This document shows, piece by piece, positions 12,471 through 24,639 of a stretch of 64,000 bases of DNA. Made by a program: the position numbers and the translations under genes. The stretch covers positions 1 to 64,000 of the forward strand of contig JAVSML010024570.1 in the NCBI GenBank assembly GCA_038503035.1, given 5' to 3'. The DNA comes from Crocodylus rhombifer (taxonomy: Eukaryota > Chordata > Crocodylia > Crocodylidae). Numbering within the stretch: the stretch's first letter is position 1; each line of letters starts with the position of its first letter. The notes under the pieces were generated by a model that ran no database searches, had not been told where the DNA came from, and was given only the letters and a program-made list of their open reading frames with translations.

Positions 12471-12524
12471 TGTGTGGTATGTGGTGCTGTAGACGTGTCT
12501 GTCTGCAGCACCACATACCGCACA
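12471..12524. repeat. Short near-perfect hairpin
   Basis: Arms TGTGTGGTATGTGGTGCTG (12471-12489) and CAGCACCACATACCGCACA (12506-12524) pair at 18 of 19 positions around a 16-base loop. It is probably the core of a small hairpin MITE within the surrounding 12040-12545 sequence; no host function is evident. Confidence 0.6.
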
Positions 12525-12569
12525 GCTGTATTCATCTGAATGCAGCCCTAGAGTCTTTACAGCAGCCAT

Positions 12570-13827
12570 ATAGACAGTGTCTCCTTCTCTTCCTATCTCT
12601 CTGCTAGCCTCTCTTAGCCATCATCAGAATGCTTCCTTGTAAAACAGTGACCATAACTGTAGAGGTCCTGGTTCCTTTCCTTGAGGTGAAGCAATATTGG
12701 GGCTGCAGGTAAGAAACCTTGTGGACAGGGAAAATTAGGCTACTGTTTCTCAGAGCTATTGTATCTGATAACCTAATAGCAGCAGACAGAATGACATCTG
12801 TTCATTTGTTTTAATAAGGGCTGGAAACTTTATTGTATCTAAATGCAGTCTTGGATTTTGAAGCATGCTTATGAGGCAAGATGGTCTCAGAGCCATTGAA
12901 CATCTGGGGCCTTGCTCATCTCCTGTGCCTATCTGAAATGTCCCACAAACAGCTTTGTCACAGAGAAGCAATAGCCTGTATCCTTAAGAATATCCATTTT
13001 GTTAAGCTGCAAATACAAATATTCTGGTTATTTCATGGGGTAGGGATGGAGGGAAAAGACTTCATAGTAGGGCAAGAGATTCCAGATATTCTTTTTAAGT
13101 ACAGTTACAGATTTTGGAAGCTGTTATAACCTAAAAGGTTTCTTTTTTCCTGGGGAATCTTCTTGGTGGTTAAGCTTGAAAACTTGGACAACATAGGAAT
13201 GACTCATAGAAAACCATTAATCCAACTTGGCACTTGATAGTTTGATTCAGCAAGTGCTGAGGAGCACTGATGTTTTCAGCTGCTGTTAGTACTTTCATGG
13301 CTTGCCAAAATGTGTTCCAGGAGCTTCCTGTGGCATTAAGGAGAAAAATGTTTCCAATATGAGTAATGCCCATTCACAGCACCCATGTCTCAAAGAGAGC
13401 AGAAATAAAACCAAAACGATTTAAGCTTTGCAGCCCCCCATCTGCCATTTGAAGCAAAAGCTGCAACAAGCATGTTTCTTGGCAACAATTTGAAAGAAGC
13501 AGTGTTCCCTTCCACACCCTCTAATAAAGTCCACCTGGTTCCTAACCATCATTATTCCAGTGGTTTAATACAACAGACATTTTTGTACCATTAAATTAAT
13601 CTGGGTTTAGTCTTTTTGCATGGTTATTTGCAATCTGCTGAGTAAAATCTAAAATACATAATTCCATGTTCCTCCTCATTTTTCTCAGTACCTTGGGTCA
13701 GGGGTATTCCAGCCTCCATAGCCACTTCCAACCAACAAAAAGTTTTGGAGGAGATAAGAAAAAATGGAGAAACCGTTTCTTTACTCTTGACCCTTGGACT
13801 GTCAAATCCAGATGTGGGATGTAAACA
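12570..13827. other. Unassigned intergenic sequence
   Basis: No gene, recognisable repeat or RNA was seen. Base composition is average and the open frames are short. Confidence 0.45.
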
Positions 13828-13959
13828 CAGGGGCAGGCAAAATACAGCCCATGAGCCGGATCCAGCCTGCCGGGCCATTCTATCCAGCCCGTGGGCTCCT
13901 CCAAAAATGATTATTACCAACCCCAAGCTCCCCCTCTGAAAGCAGGTGGGAGGTGGGCT

Positions 13960-14610
13960 TTCAGAGATTGTGCACCATTGGACCAGGCAGGCTCTGTGCT
14001 CCCACTCAAGCTGGGAGCCCCATGTGGAGACACTGAGCATGATGGTATATGACTGGACAGCTGGTGAGTGGGGAGGAGAGGTCCTGCCTGCAGGAGCAGG
14101 GAGGCTGGGGGTGAGGGTGGGTGGCACCCCCCACGGTGTGTACCTTTGAGTGGGACCGGTTCCATGCCAGCATGTGGAGCTTCTGGGATGGCAGGTGGAA
14201 GCCATGCGCCACCAGGCTGGGCCAGCTTCGAGCCTACACATGGCGCTTTCAGCACTCTAACAGGGAACCACACATGGTAGCATGGAGCCTGCATGGCCCA
14301 ATGGCACACAACTCCCTGTGGCTTCTGGTCCACACGCCGTCAGGCTGGGCGAGCTCCATTCCTCCATATGCAGCTCCCTGCTTGAGTGCTGGAAGCCCCA
14401 TATGGAGGCACAGAGCCAGCCTGACCTGATGGCATGTGGATCCCACCTGTAGTGCTGGGAGCCACATGTGCTGGCTTGGAGCCAGCCCAGTCTCAGTTGA
14501 AGGCATGAGCCAGTGGGCCAGGCCAGCTCCATGCCACCACTTGCAGTTCCTGGGACTCAGACAGAGCCACACACCAGTGGGGGGCTCTGCCTGCCATGGG
14601 CCAGGAGTGT
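13960..14610 (+). repeat. Degenerate tandem repeat, unit about 75 bases
   Basis: Recurring blocks carry CAGGCTGGGC, CATGTGGAG/CATATGGAGG, GGAAGCC and GAGCCAGCC(T) about every 70-80 bases. A related array lies at 53160-53880 on the same strand. The long open frames across it are a by-product of GC-rich periodicity. Confidence 0.6.
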
Positions 14611-14659
14611 CTTGAGGGCACACCATCAGATGAAGCTGTGCACCATGGCAGAGGGTGGT

Positions 14660-14975
14660 GGTGAGCAGGCCTACACCAACCCACAAACCCCACCCCCACA
14701 CACTCCCATCCCCACAAACCCCAGACCCACCCTCCCACACAGACCTCCCACAAACCCCACACACACTTACACCCCACCCCCACAAACCCCAAATCCACCC
14801 ATACACACTCCCACAACCCAACCCTCCCACAACTCCCCACAGATCCCTCACAAACACAACACCTGTCCCCAGACACCCCCACATGCCTTTACAACCCCCG
14901 CAAAACCCTAGGCATACCCACACCTCTTCACAAACGCCACACACACACAGATGCACCCCCCCACACACAGTATAC
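14660..14975 (+). repeat. C/A-rich simple-sequence tract
   Basis: About 315 bases are made almost only of C and A in CCCACA/CACACCC/AAACCCC motifs, with nearly no G on the plus strand. The open frames on both strands (Pro/Thr-His rich, Gly/Val-Cys rich) are low-complexity artefacts. Confidence 0.85.
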
Positions 14976-14984
14976 AACAGTAAG

Positions 14985-16690
14985 GCTTTATTTTGAGCTA
15001 TTATGCAATCACCTCTGTATACACTATGCAAACACATAAATCTGGTGTAGGCATGCTTCCTGCTCTATTTCCCCTCAGGGCTCGTCTGCCACATCTTTTG
15101 AGATAGGAGAAAAGGGTTAGATGTTAATCCCTGAGAGGGGTGAGGCAGAACAGACCACCCAGAAATTAATCACCCAGGTTCTAATCTTTATTGAGCATTG
15201 GTTATGGTTTCTGATAACCGTGCTAATTGCCTTGTTAGTGCAGAAGCAGCAGTTCCGCCATTTCATTAATTGGCATCTTCCTCTAACTCTCCCCTGATCG
15301 CAGCATTTCTCCTGCCGTCCTGATCTCTGGGTTTACTTGTCTCTGGGGCTTCCCTAGGGTGGGGCTCCCCAGCCTCCCATGTGTCTTGCCAGTCTCCCAA
15401 GCCAACCATGCTCCTCTGGGTAAGTGCCCCCCATCTCACCGGGTCTGTGCGAATTCTTTGTTCCTCTGGCTCAAGTTCCCTTCCATGGCTCTGCTGCTCC
15501 CCACAGCTGTTTTACTTCTCTCCGGTGCCCCGAGGGCAAGTACTGGTTCTCTAGTTCCACCTTTTAGGTGCAGCGGCAGCTCTAATTACCCTCATCTTCC
15601 CCCAGTGAACTAAACCCTCCACTGCTTTAGCTCTTTAGGCTGCCCGTGTCCTGAGTTTACCCACTAATGGGACTTCTGTTTGAGCCCATTATATCTGGAC
15701 AAAAATATTTTTTGAAATGAATGTTATAGTAGCCTTTGATTTTTAGTATATGTGTAGCCACCAAGCCTCAACCAGTCACTCTTGTGCTGCTCTTGCTCAG
15801 GTGACTGACGTTACATGCCTCATGGGCTCACGCCTCTGTCTGAGCTGGTGACTTCCACCCAAATCCTTGACCCCGTGCTCTCCTGCCACGACTTGCTGGA
15901 CCTCAGTGTCCGGGGCCATTCATCAGGCATGCTCGTAGACCTGAGGTTCCTCCTGGCGGTTACTCACAAGGCTCCACCATCCCTACACCCCGGCCTCACA
16001 CATCCTGGAGCGGTGTCAGGATGGTCAATGTCTCACTCCTGGGACCCTTGACCAGATCCTACTCAGGCCTGGATGCTATCCAATTTACACGTGGGCCTGG
16101 TACCCTCAGATACTCCTGGAGCTCAGGGAAGAAATAAGAGAGAAAGAAGCTCCAACACAAAAACAGGTGCACTATCCCTTTAACTACCCTTCTCCCTTCC
16201 CCGTGCTTCAATGGGACTCTGGCTGCCTCATCCCTTTAGGCAATCAGGTTCCCTGTCTACTCTAAGGCACCTCCTAGTCCAGTGACGATGCTTGCTCCAG
16301 CTGCAACCCCTCCTGGGTTCCCCACAGTCCTTCTCTCCCGGGGCGGACTTCTTCAGGTGTTTTCCCCATTGTCCTTACGAGGCGTTCTTGACGTCCCTCC
16401 GTTACCCCATCTGCAGCATCGCCAAGATGATCCTCCTCTTCCTTCCTGCTTCTGTCTCAGCCGTTCTTGCTCCTCTGGTCTCGTACATCAGATCGCCTCT
16501 GCTGCGGGGTTATCTGTGGCTGCGTGCCTCACTTCCCACCAGCCCCGCAGCGTGCGCTGCCATTTTTAAACTGTGCTGGCTGGCATTCAGCACTGACATC
16601 ACCAGCCGGCCAAAGCTGGATAAACAGGCGGCTGACAAGCCACGCAGGTTCTGCCTTCCACCTCTTGCGTGCTGCATCCCAAGCCGCCGG
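14985..16690. other. Unassigned 1.7 kb block inside the hAT-like element, possibly LTR-derived
   Basis: This block separates the two halves of the surrounding hAT-like element. It contains reverse-complement poly(A)-signal-like motifs (TTTATT near 14988 and 15190) and a C/T-rich region from about 15280 to 16480. I could not find clear TG...CA ends, a target duplication or viral protein similarity, so an inserted LTR or ERV fragment is only a possibility. Confidence 0.3.
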
Positions 16691-17017
16691 TAAGTATCCC
16701 TCCATACTTCATGTCCCAGGACAATATGATTTGTTGTTTTCTGGTTCCAAAATGGCAAATCCTCCTCCCAAAAGGAGTACTTCCAGGGACAAGGGGGGTG
16801 GGGAATGGGGGAGACTTCCAGTGGCAAAAGTCAGTGGTTAGGGGTGGGACTTCTGGTCCCAAGCTGGTGACCAGGGGATGGGGCTACCCTTGCGGCCCTT
16901 GACAGCTCACCAAAAGTCAATAAGTGGCCCTCCAGCTGAAATAATTGTCCACACCTGATATAACATAAAACCAACACAAAACAATGACTTTTGAGTTGCC
17001 CTTGGTTGGACGGCAAC

Positions 17018-17442
17018 AGGGCAGGCCCTATGAGGAGAGGTTGAGGGACCTGAACCTGTTCAGCCTCAGCAAGCAGAGACTGAGGAGGGATTTGGTGGCT
17101 GCCTACAAACTCGTTAGGGGAGATCAGCAGCAAAAAGAAAGGGTTCTATTCCCCCCAGCAGCACCTGGGGTGATGAGGAACAATGGCCAGAAGCTGCTGG
17201 AGAATAGGTTCAGGTTAGAGATTAGGAGGCACTATTTCACTTTTAGGGTAGCTAGGATCTGGAACCAACTTCCTAGGGAAGTGGTCCTCACTCCTACCTT
17301 GGGTAAATTCAAAAAGAGTTTGGATGAACACCTATCTGGGGTCATGTGATCCCAGCATGTGCTCCAGCCAGTGGTGGGGGGTTAGACTAGATGATCTATT
17401 CAGGTCCCTTCTGACCCCTAACTACTATGAAACTATGAGCTC
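17018..17442 (+). mobile_element. CR1 LINE 3' fragment with end of ORF2
   Basis: The sequence is open through GGCCCTATGAGGAGAGGTTG, reading the last ~110 residues of CR1 ORF2 (PYEERLRDLNLF ... FRLEIRRHYFTFRVARIWNQLP), with a stop at 17347-17349. The 3' UTR with AGACTAGATGATCTATTCAGG and an ACTATGAAACTATGA tail follows. It closely parallels 44235-44653 of the larger CR1 but is 5'-truncated. The frame upstream of about 17018 is not CR1. Confidence 0.88.
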
Positions 17443-17444
17443 AC

Positions 17445-19905
17445 TCTGTACTGGAATAGCTACCCTGAAAAGCTCAAAGCAGTGAAAAACAAAGCAGATC
17501 CCAGGTAAACAGAGTTAATTCTTTTTCCAACAGCATGCAGCTTTTTACCGTGATGGCACAGCATATCTCCCCCTGTGGATAGAAGACATTGTCTGCAACA
17601 AACCTATCAGCAACACATCCGAATTTAGCAGAGTTCTGAATTAATACAAGCAACACACTTTTTAAAGCCATTAGAGTGCAAGAAACACATGCAGGTAGCA
17701 TCAATGACAGTAATATCCGGTATCCAGATATCTGACCTCCACCCCAACTCCTAGTCTCATTTCTCATCCTGACTTCTCATCCATAGGTGGCAGGGTGTAG
17801 AGTGCCATCCCCAAGGTTGTGGGATCTGTTCAAATCTCACACAACATCCAGCAGTTCTACCTCCTAAACTATCTACTGTGTGATAGCTCATAGAAGAGGC
17901 TGGGGAGGAGCAGTGCAGGGAGCTTGTGTCTGTATGATGCCCTGCAAAGAGGCCTGGCCTTAACCAGCTACAGGCACAAAGTACTGGCTATGGACAACAT
18001 CCTGTGTAGGGGCTTGACTGTTCCCTATGCAATCACCCTTCCCTATGACCCTTCCCATTGACTGTAACAAAGCCCACAGCCTTATGCATGCAAATAAAGC
18101 CCTCAATGCTCATTTGTGTTCATTATTGTTGTGTACAAATGCTCACCATGTTCTTGGTCCCAGTTCTGACATGCCACCCATCCTTTCTGATCTTCCTCCC
18201 ACTCTCCCATTCCCTCAGTACCTCACAGATTTTGGTACCTTTACTAATGCCAGGTTTCCCATGTGCTGAGGCAGGGCACTGGGACAATTAAACTATCAAA
18301 CCTCAGTACCTGAAAAGGGACATGCGGTGCTCTGAGTAGTACATTTTTTCCCTACAATTGCAGAAATGAACTCCCTCTACTTTACTTCTGTGGTAGAAGG
18401 CCGCAGTTTGTAACTTCTCATTTTGGCATGTCGTCCCTGCTCATTTTTGAGATCAACTGTCCAGAGGTAAATGTTTACTGAGGCAGCTACAGATCACATC
18501 ATGGTCAGTCACCATGTCTAAAGAAACAAAAAAGAGCTCTTAATATTCAACAGGAAGCAATTTGCTTGTCAACAGTACCACTCTGAGGGATGGTTTTATA
18601 CCCTTTTGCCAACCTCTCTCACAGAAAGGGCTCTGTGCCTTGCCTTGAGGCTGGGCAACCTGTCAAGGGCATAAATATCTTGAGGGTCTCTGAATAGAAA
18701 ATAGACCTGCCATTTCAGGCCAGGAGGGGGTGGAGGGTCACCCAAGAAGGCACAATAGCTTTGCAGAAGCTGGCTGACTATCTAGCATAACTGCATGAAC
18801 AGAGAAGACTGACCAGTAACTGTGAGGTAGTTGAGCAAGACTTGCCCTATCAACCAGTTGAAACCACTCAGTAGAATTCCAGGTGCAGGAAGAACAAGCA
18901 TCACCTCCCTTGACTGGGGAAAGATCGCAGAAGAGCTGCTTAAATGGTTACCATCTGAATGGTGCCTGAGAACTGGCTCTCTCACCACCATCCTCACCAT
19001 GGCTGCTCAGCCATAGGGCAAAAACAATTGTTTGGACCTTGTCATTGCAGGCTTCCTCTCTGCAGGAACTGAGAGCAGTCAAAATAAAACCATGTTAGCT
19101 CCTTCAGTCCTTGCCCTCCTCAGGGCAGCTTCTACAGAAAGGGACTATCAAGAAGACCGGACTTTTGCTGACTTTTTGCATTCACCATGTTGTCCAGAGA
19201 AAGCAGCTATTTAATTTGAAAGCTACATAGCAATCTTGAGTTAAACATTTTCCTATCCTGTAATCCATAAACACGTACTTTTGTGGATCTTGACAGTGTT
19301 GTAGAAAATATCATTTGTGAAGTTACATAATGTAAAAGGGGGATTAATGAATGCCCTGTTACTTCCAAAAACAAATCTCACAGAGGAGATGGGACACTGT
19401 CCACAGAAGATGACGTCACCTGGTGTTGCCCAGTGTCGGGAGGACTCCACCTGCAAGGACTGAATTAGAATTCACTTACTGGAAATGAAGAGGGCGCCAT
19501 AAAGGAAAAGACGCTCAGTAAACAACCCCTGGAAGGGGATTGCAGAGCAGCAACCAAGAAAGTTGATTGAAGTAGCTTTTGCAGAGGCATGGGGATCTTC
19601 AGAGCAGTGCCCAAGAGTGGAGCAGATTCACACTACTCTCAGGTACTCACCATAGTCAGACTTTAAGAGAGTAAAACCCTTGTTCATTTGCCAGTGGAGC
19701 ATTTGAGGACTGGGAATTTTTTTTATTTTTGTTGTATCGTTTTCTTTTTTAATCGTGGAGAGAGAGACAACGGATCAGCTGTGAAAATACTGGGATGCCA
19801 CTTAACAGACATAGGGACTGTTAATGGACTTGACTGACTCATGGTTTAAGGCCGTTTGCATATGCTGTTTATGTTTGGTTGTTGGTTGCAAAATAAGCAG
19901 GGCGG
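17445..19905. other. Unassigned intergenic sequence
   Basis: No gene or repeat family was recognised. Open frames are short and lack splice context or known domains. Confidence 0.45.
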
Positions 19906-19910
19906 GGGGG

Positions 19911-20857
19911 TTTGGCAGGGCACTGTTTGTGCCTACCACTTTAACACCTGGAGCCAAGCAGCCAGCAGGTGCTTAATTGCAGCGGACATTTTAGAGCTCT
20001 GGCTGCCCATACAAATAGGGCATTTTGCAGCTGGCTGGAGGCGCAGCAACATCACCTGGTTGCAAAGCTTCATGGAACACTCTGGAGGTAAGGGCAGGAG
20101 CTGTAGGGGATGGTCAGGAGGCTTCTGATCCTGGGCATGACTTAAAACTGCACCCTGCCAGGAATGGGTGGCCTGCTCAGTGGTGTGAGAGCCCCAGGAA
20201 ATGCCAGGCCAATTAGAACCTGGTGAAAGGTGGTTTGGGGCGTCTTAATCCCTAGCCCCCACAACCCGGTGGGTCACCTGCTAATAGAGCCAGAAGGCAC
20301 ACCCCAGAGAGAGAGTGGGGCTAGAAACTCAGACTGACTGAGAAAGTGCCCTCGATTGGTCAGTGCTGGGGCCAGGACCAGGATGATCAAAAGGGCCAGG
20401 GGCCCACTGTGAGGGGTGCTCAGAACTAGGAGGGCCTGGGGTTTCTGACTGGCCTTGGAAGTGAGGCCAGGCCTGTATGGCCAAAGGTCCTGGGGGGACC
20501 ACACCCAAGAGGGGAAAATAGTTTCAGGGAGCTAATTAGCCTGAATGAAGGTGCGGTAGGCTCCCTGAATGGAGGGATCTTGGAGGGTCCTGATTAGAGA
20601 AGTCTGGGGCCCAGTGTGGGGCCGGTGAGCGTAACAGCTGGATGCCATCTCTGAGGCATGGGCTGCGGTGCAGGGAAGGTACAGAGCCACAGATAGCACC
20701 CCCTGGCATCAGGGCAAGGAAATGGGCAGCCTCCCACTTAATTAACAACAATTAATCATTTAACATAAAGGCCTGGTGGGAGAGAAGGCAGGTGGTTGGC
20801 CCAGAAACAGATAGGCAGGGCCATTGGTAGATGGGCCCTGGGAAGGCCCCTGCTTAC
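19911..20857 (-). mobile_element. Degraded solo LTR-like repeat, related to 54257-55141
   Basis: It starts TTTGGCAGGGCACTGTTTGTG and ends AAGGCCCCTGCTTACG, which is the reverse complement pattern of the LTR at 54257-55141 (TGTAACAGGGG ... CAGTGCCCTGCCACA). Internal blocks also match (GGCAGGTGGTTGGCCCAGAAAC versus the reverse complement of 54293-54326). The TG/CA ends are mutated and flanking G-runs hide any target duplication. It appears older than the copy at 54257. Confidence 0.6.
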
Positions 20858-20859
20858 GG

Positions 20860-22785
20860 GGGGGAAACAATCCTCCAGCTAATATAGACTAAGTTTAATG
20901 TCTGAAGATCATTCTTTGCTTATTAATTCATTTCTCCTATCAAAGGTGTGGCAGATGAGTGAGCAGCAAAGTATTATTATTTTTATTTTTTTTAGCTGGG
21001 CCCCTGCAGCTCATAACAGTGGCTGGGAAGGTCATGTGACTCCATTCTGATTCTGATTGACTAACAACTATCTATCTCCCAGTTGCCAACTTCCGTTAAA
21101 TTAGGGAGTTACTTAAATTATAACTTTTATCAGTACAGTCATCTAAGTGTGATCCTATTGAGTTTGAGTCCCTGAAAATCCATTATTATATCTATTTTTG
21201 TAATATGCAGTCATTTTAGCCTTAGAACTAAATTAAAAATCAAAGCAAGGAGGAAGATGCCTCACCTACTTTTTGCATTACAGGTTTTTCAGGGACTCAG
21301 GCAGGGTGGAATAGGCTCCCAATTAGGCACCCAGTAGCTGGAATAAGATCTGGCCCTGGGAAGAGAGTTGAAATAGAGAATATGGTGATCTGATCTCCCT
21401 GTGAAGAAAGAATATGAATGGGTTTATGCCAGTTCATATTTTTGTTATTCTAACTTGGTCGATCAACTCCAGAAATTACAAAGGTAGGTTGTCTAAAGGG
21501 AAGTGACAGAACAAAATTGGGTATTGTAAGTAAGAGATGTGGGGCTGAAAAAATTAAGTAGTTTATGAATGCAGCAGGTGACCCAGTTTTGGGGGTGGTT
21601 ACTGTATCCCTAGAATATTTACTGTATGCTTATGTTGGACCAGTTCTCTAGCAGGACTATTAGGAAGCTAGCTAGTAGACAACACATAAGCTCTGCACAT
21701 TCAAATGTCAAGTGAAGACTGAGGTGGCAGAGGTCATTAGAAAATGCCAAATAAATAGGAAGATTCTGTTTCCAGGCTCCATTCAAAGCTCAGGCACTTG
21801 TTTTGCCAGGCTGGGAGCCAGAAGATGAACATGACACAGAAAGGTTAAAAATATATCTTCTGACAAGGGGAGGGAGGCATTTAATCAGGGAGCTGCTTGC
21901 AAAGAGACACAGAGACTTACTCCACTGGGGAGTCTGAAGAAACAAGATCTGTCTAACTCAGTATTAGGCAGAGTAGTATGGTAAGATATTGCAATGGGGA
22001 ACCCTAGCCCTGATCCTAATTTCTATTTTTTAGTGGTTAGAAGCCACTGACTGACATATGTTGATTGATACACTGGTGGTATTGTGGACAAGGCTGCAGG
22101 GGAGGAGGAGACCTCACTGGCTCCTTGGGTGCAGTCATAAGACACCAAGGAGGCCTGGTGCACTAGTTGCATACTTTTGGGTTGGGCTAGTGGGGGTTTG
22201 GGGCCACTGCCTAGCCTTAAACTTGCAACTCTCTGGCTGGGGGAACCAGTGGACAGGGCTCTAGGCCAGAGAGCCTGGGCTCTATATTGGAGGCAAAAGG
22301 AGGGCCATGAGCCCCAAGATTAAGGAGCTAGAGTCTTGGCATCTAACCCTACCTGGTAGGTTTAGACTGGTAGGCCTAGCTAGAGAGACAGGGAGCAAGG
22401 CCTGTGGTGGCTGAGAACCTCAACATAGAAATACAATAGGCAGTCTCCTGCTTGTAAGAACATCTGTATAATATTTCCATCAAGACGTGGCAGGAAAGTA
22501 AAAGTGGGCTATGGGCAGCATTAAGGAACTTCAAGGGCGCCCCTCAGGCAAGGTAGCAAAACAAACAAAAAAAATGCTGTTGGGGAGGGCAACCTGTTAC
22601 AGATATACATGTACATAGATCTTTTACTGTTTTATGAATTCATTTTACTCCTGTTAACATTAAAAAGCATTTCATTGTGAGAAGCTGTCTGATCACCCAT
22701 ATTAGCCACTGATCACAGGTCCCAAAGTGCCAAGTACAGTAGGTTGATGCACAAGGGGCTGCAGGCCATGGTCCAATCCAGGAGT
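20860..22785. other. Unassigned intergenic sequence
   Basis: No gene was seen. An old interspersed repeat lies at about 21280-21362 (see 9140-9246). The rest is A/G-rich with no recognised family. Confidence 0.45.
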
Positions 22786-22794
22786 AGTAAATAC

Positions 22795-22870
22795 AGATTC
22801 ACAGATGGAAAAACCAGAAGTGACTGCAGTGATGATTTAGTTTGATCTCTTATCCAACAGGAGGCCTTAA
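22795..22870 (-). mobile_element. CR1 LINE 3' fragment, antisense
   Basis: GATTCACAGATGGAAAAACCAGAAGTGAC followed by TTTGATCTCTTATCCAACAGG resembles the reverse complement of the CR1 3' end. It is a short, diverged copy. Confidence 0.5.
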
Positions 22871-23542
22871 ACTAGCCCTGACATGTGACGGGTACATTGA
22901 GACTAGAAAGGAGGGAGGAAGGAGCACAAAGAAGTGCAGCTGGCTTTGTAACCACGATATTGTATATCCAGAGATCTTAGAACTCAATCCCATCTTGAAT
23001 AAGGCCAAAAAGCCCAAAGCCCTTCCATTATGGCCAAATTAGACTTCACATTCCTGGCTGAATTGAAAGATGGTAGTTCTCTATTTTGATACATCAAAAA
23101 CCTCAAAGAGACGGAGTCTTTCACCTTCTGACATGAATTATCCTCCAGTGTGACCTCAATAATATGTGCCATATCCACCTTGTTTCCTAGGTAGAGATGT
23201 ATTCACAGACTGCATGTTGACAAAACACACTAAACGTATTTTGAATGCCTGCTCCTTTAGTTGAAGTATTAGTTCCTTTAACAACTAACACATTCAAAGC
23301 CAGTGGAACAAGATGCCAGGTTCTCTTGACTGTGGTTTCCACACACATTCTCCAAAAACTGCCTGACTTTACTAGCAACACCATTACACTGAACAGCATG
23401 CCCCCCCCAGAAGCCAAGAACCCGGTTCTACAAAGAGGCAAGTCAGAACAACACAGAGTAACAAGAACTATGCAGGTGCCAGCACAGAGCATAAAACCAG
23501 CAGAACATTAAGATAGGTTTTGCTCCCTTCTTCCCAGCAGAG

Positions 23543-24010
23543 TGTTGCCGGCACAAGGTGGCCGAGGGAGGCAACAATTGGGTTCGTTGCCCGGTGTGCG
23601 TCGCGCCAGATAAACACACTGGGGGAAGAAGCAGACAGAGTTTATTTGAGCTCAAGTAAAAGGCACAGGCAGACTGTATTGTCTCAAATCCTGCACACCT
23701 AACCCTGCAACAGCAGGATCTTTATACCCCGGTCAGTTTCACTGTCAGTGATTTTCCACCAGCTGGCCCCCCTCTTTCTCCACTTTCCCTCCTCCTTTCT
23801 CTCTCCGAGCGGTGCCCTTGCATTCCACAGATAACAGTTTTAGCTCGCCTGCTTTCCAGAAGGACAGGAGATTGCAGGCGCCAAAGAAAGGGTTACAAAG
23901 GTTGGGCAAGGTGGGGTTTTGGCTCTTCTGAGCCTGGAGCAGAAGGACTTCCTCGACACTCGTGGTCTTCCATCCCTCTGAGTTACCCAGGGTTATGCCC
24001 AGTGACACCA
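23543..24010 (-). repeat. ERV 3' LTR
   Basis: 468 bases, about 97% identical by eye to the 5' LTR. TATA box at 23727-23720, AATAAA at 23646-23641. The polypurine tract lies just upstream in the viral sense. The LTR divergence implies an insertion that is old enough to have decayed but not ancient. Confidence 0.93.
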
Positions 24011-24014
24011 ATAG

Positions 24015-24025
24015 CTCCCCCCTTT
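24015..24025 (-). other. ERV polypurine tract
   Basis: The minus strand reads AAAGGGGGGAG immediately before CTAT and the TG of the 3' LTR, the expected plus-strand priming site. The four-base spacing to the LTR is slightly longer than usual. Confidence 0.75.
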
Positions 24026-24198
24026 GAGAATACTCAACAAAGTTTTGGCTGAGTTTTCTCATATTCTGAAGATAAAAAGTGATTGAGTGTTTGAGGATTG
24101 GGTTCTTCAATGCAGAGGTATAGTGAAGTGCTCGGGGAGGGGGATGCACAGACTTTGTGCAGGAGGGCGTTACAGGATGCAAATAAGAGGAGAGTAAT

Positions 24199-24610
24199 TT
24201 AACACAACACAACACTGGTGATCAGGAGGTGAAGGATGCCCGCTCCTAGGCCTCTGAGGTTGGGCAACCAGCTCCAGAGAGAATCAAAGACAAGGGGTTC
24301 ACGTTCCTGACTTTTCCACAGCTCAAAAGCCTGTTCAGCTGACAAAATGTGTTTGTTAATACCTTGGGAATTTTCTGGGACATAAGTACAACATTCGTTC
24401 CCAATTAGAGCACATACCCCGCCCTGAGATGCTAAAACATAATCTAGAGCCTGATGGTTTTGAAGAGATAATAAACGAAGTTGATAAATCTCAGAGTTAA
24501 GGCTCTTTTCAATAGCTAAAGTGTCATTGGCAAATTTTGTAAGATACACAGAAAGTTGACGATACAGCTTGGCTAACCGGCCCTCTCCGTACGCCAGGAG
24601 AAAGATCATG
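24199..24610 (-). pseudogene. env: ERV env remnant, TM subunit only
   Basis: The frame contains a heptad-rich ectodomain segment and the CX6CC motif (CALIGNECC) typical of gamma-like TM subunits, then a tryptophan-rich stretch and a C-terminal hydrophobic segment (GILHLLITSVVLC) that stops at 24199. The SU subunit and fusion peptide region are missing; the TM piece joins integrase-derived sequence at about 24610. It would anchor the envelope protein in the membrane; here there is no start of its own in a functional context. Confidence 0.8.
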
Positions 24611-24639
24611 CCAAGTCTGTCTCGTGATGAATCCAGTTC

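Larger units (their letters stand above)
13828..16957 (-). mobile_element. hAT-like non-autonomous element, interrupted
   Basis: The left end CAGGGGCAGGCAAAATACAG and right end CTGAAATAATTGTCCACACCTG are the two termini, in reverse order, of the hAT-like element at 38707-39835. The inner right part (16800-16957, TGGTGACCAGGGGATGGGGC) also matches 38757-38820 in reverse complement. Between the ends lie the degenerate tandem repeat (13960-14610), a C/A-rich tract (14660-14975) and about 1.7 kb of unassigned, probably inserted, sequence (14985-16690). The expected 8-bp target duplication is poor here (TGTAAACA versus ATATAACA), so the limits are less sure than for the second copy. Confidence 0.55.

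Noticed and set aside
14249..15037. 262-residue open frame on the minus strand, Gly/Val/Cys rich
   Set aside because: It lies over the C/A-rich simple tract and the tandem repeat; the protein is low complexity (GVCGG-type) and is explained by base composition.
13820..16965. 8-bp duplication TGTAAACA/ATATAACA around the first hAT-like element
   Set aside because: Only four of eight positions match, so it was not used as evidence.
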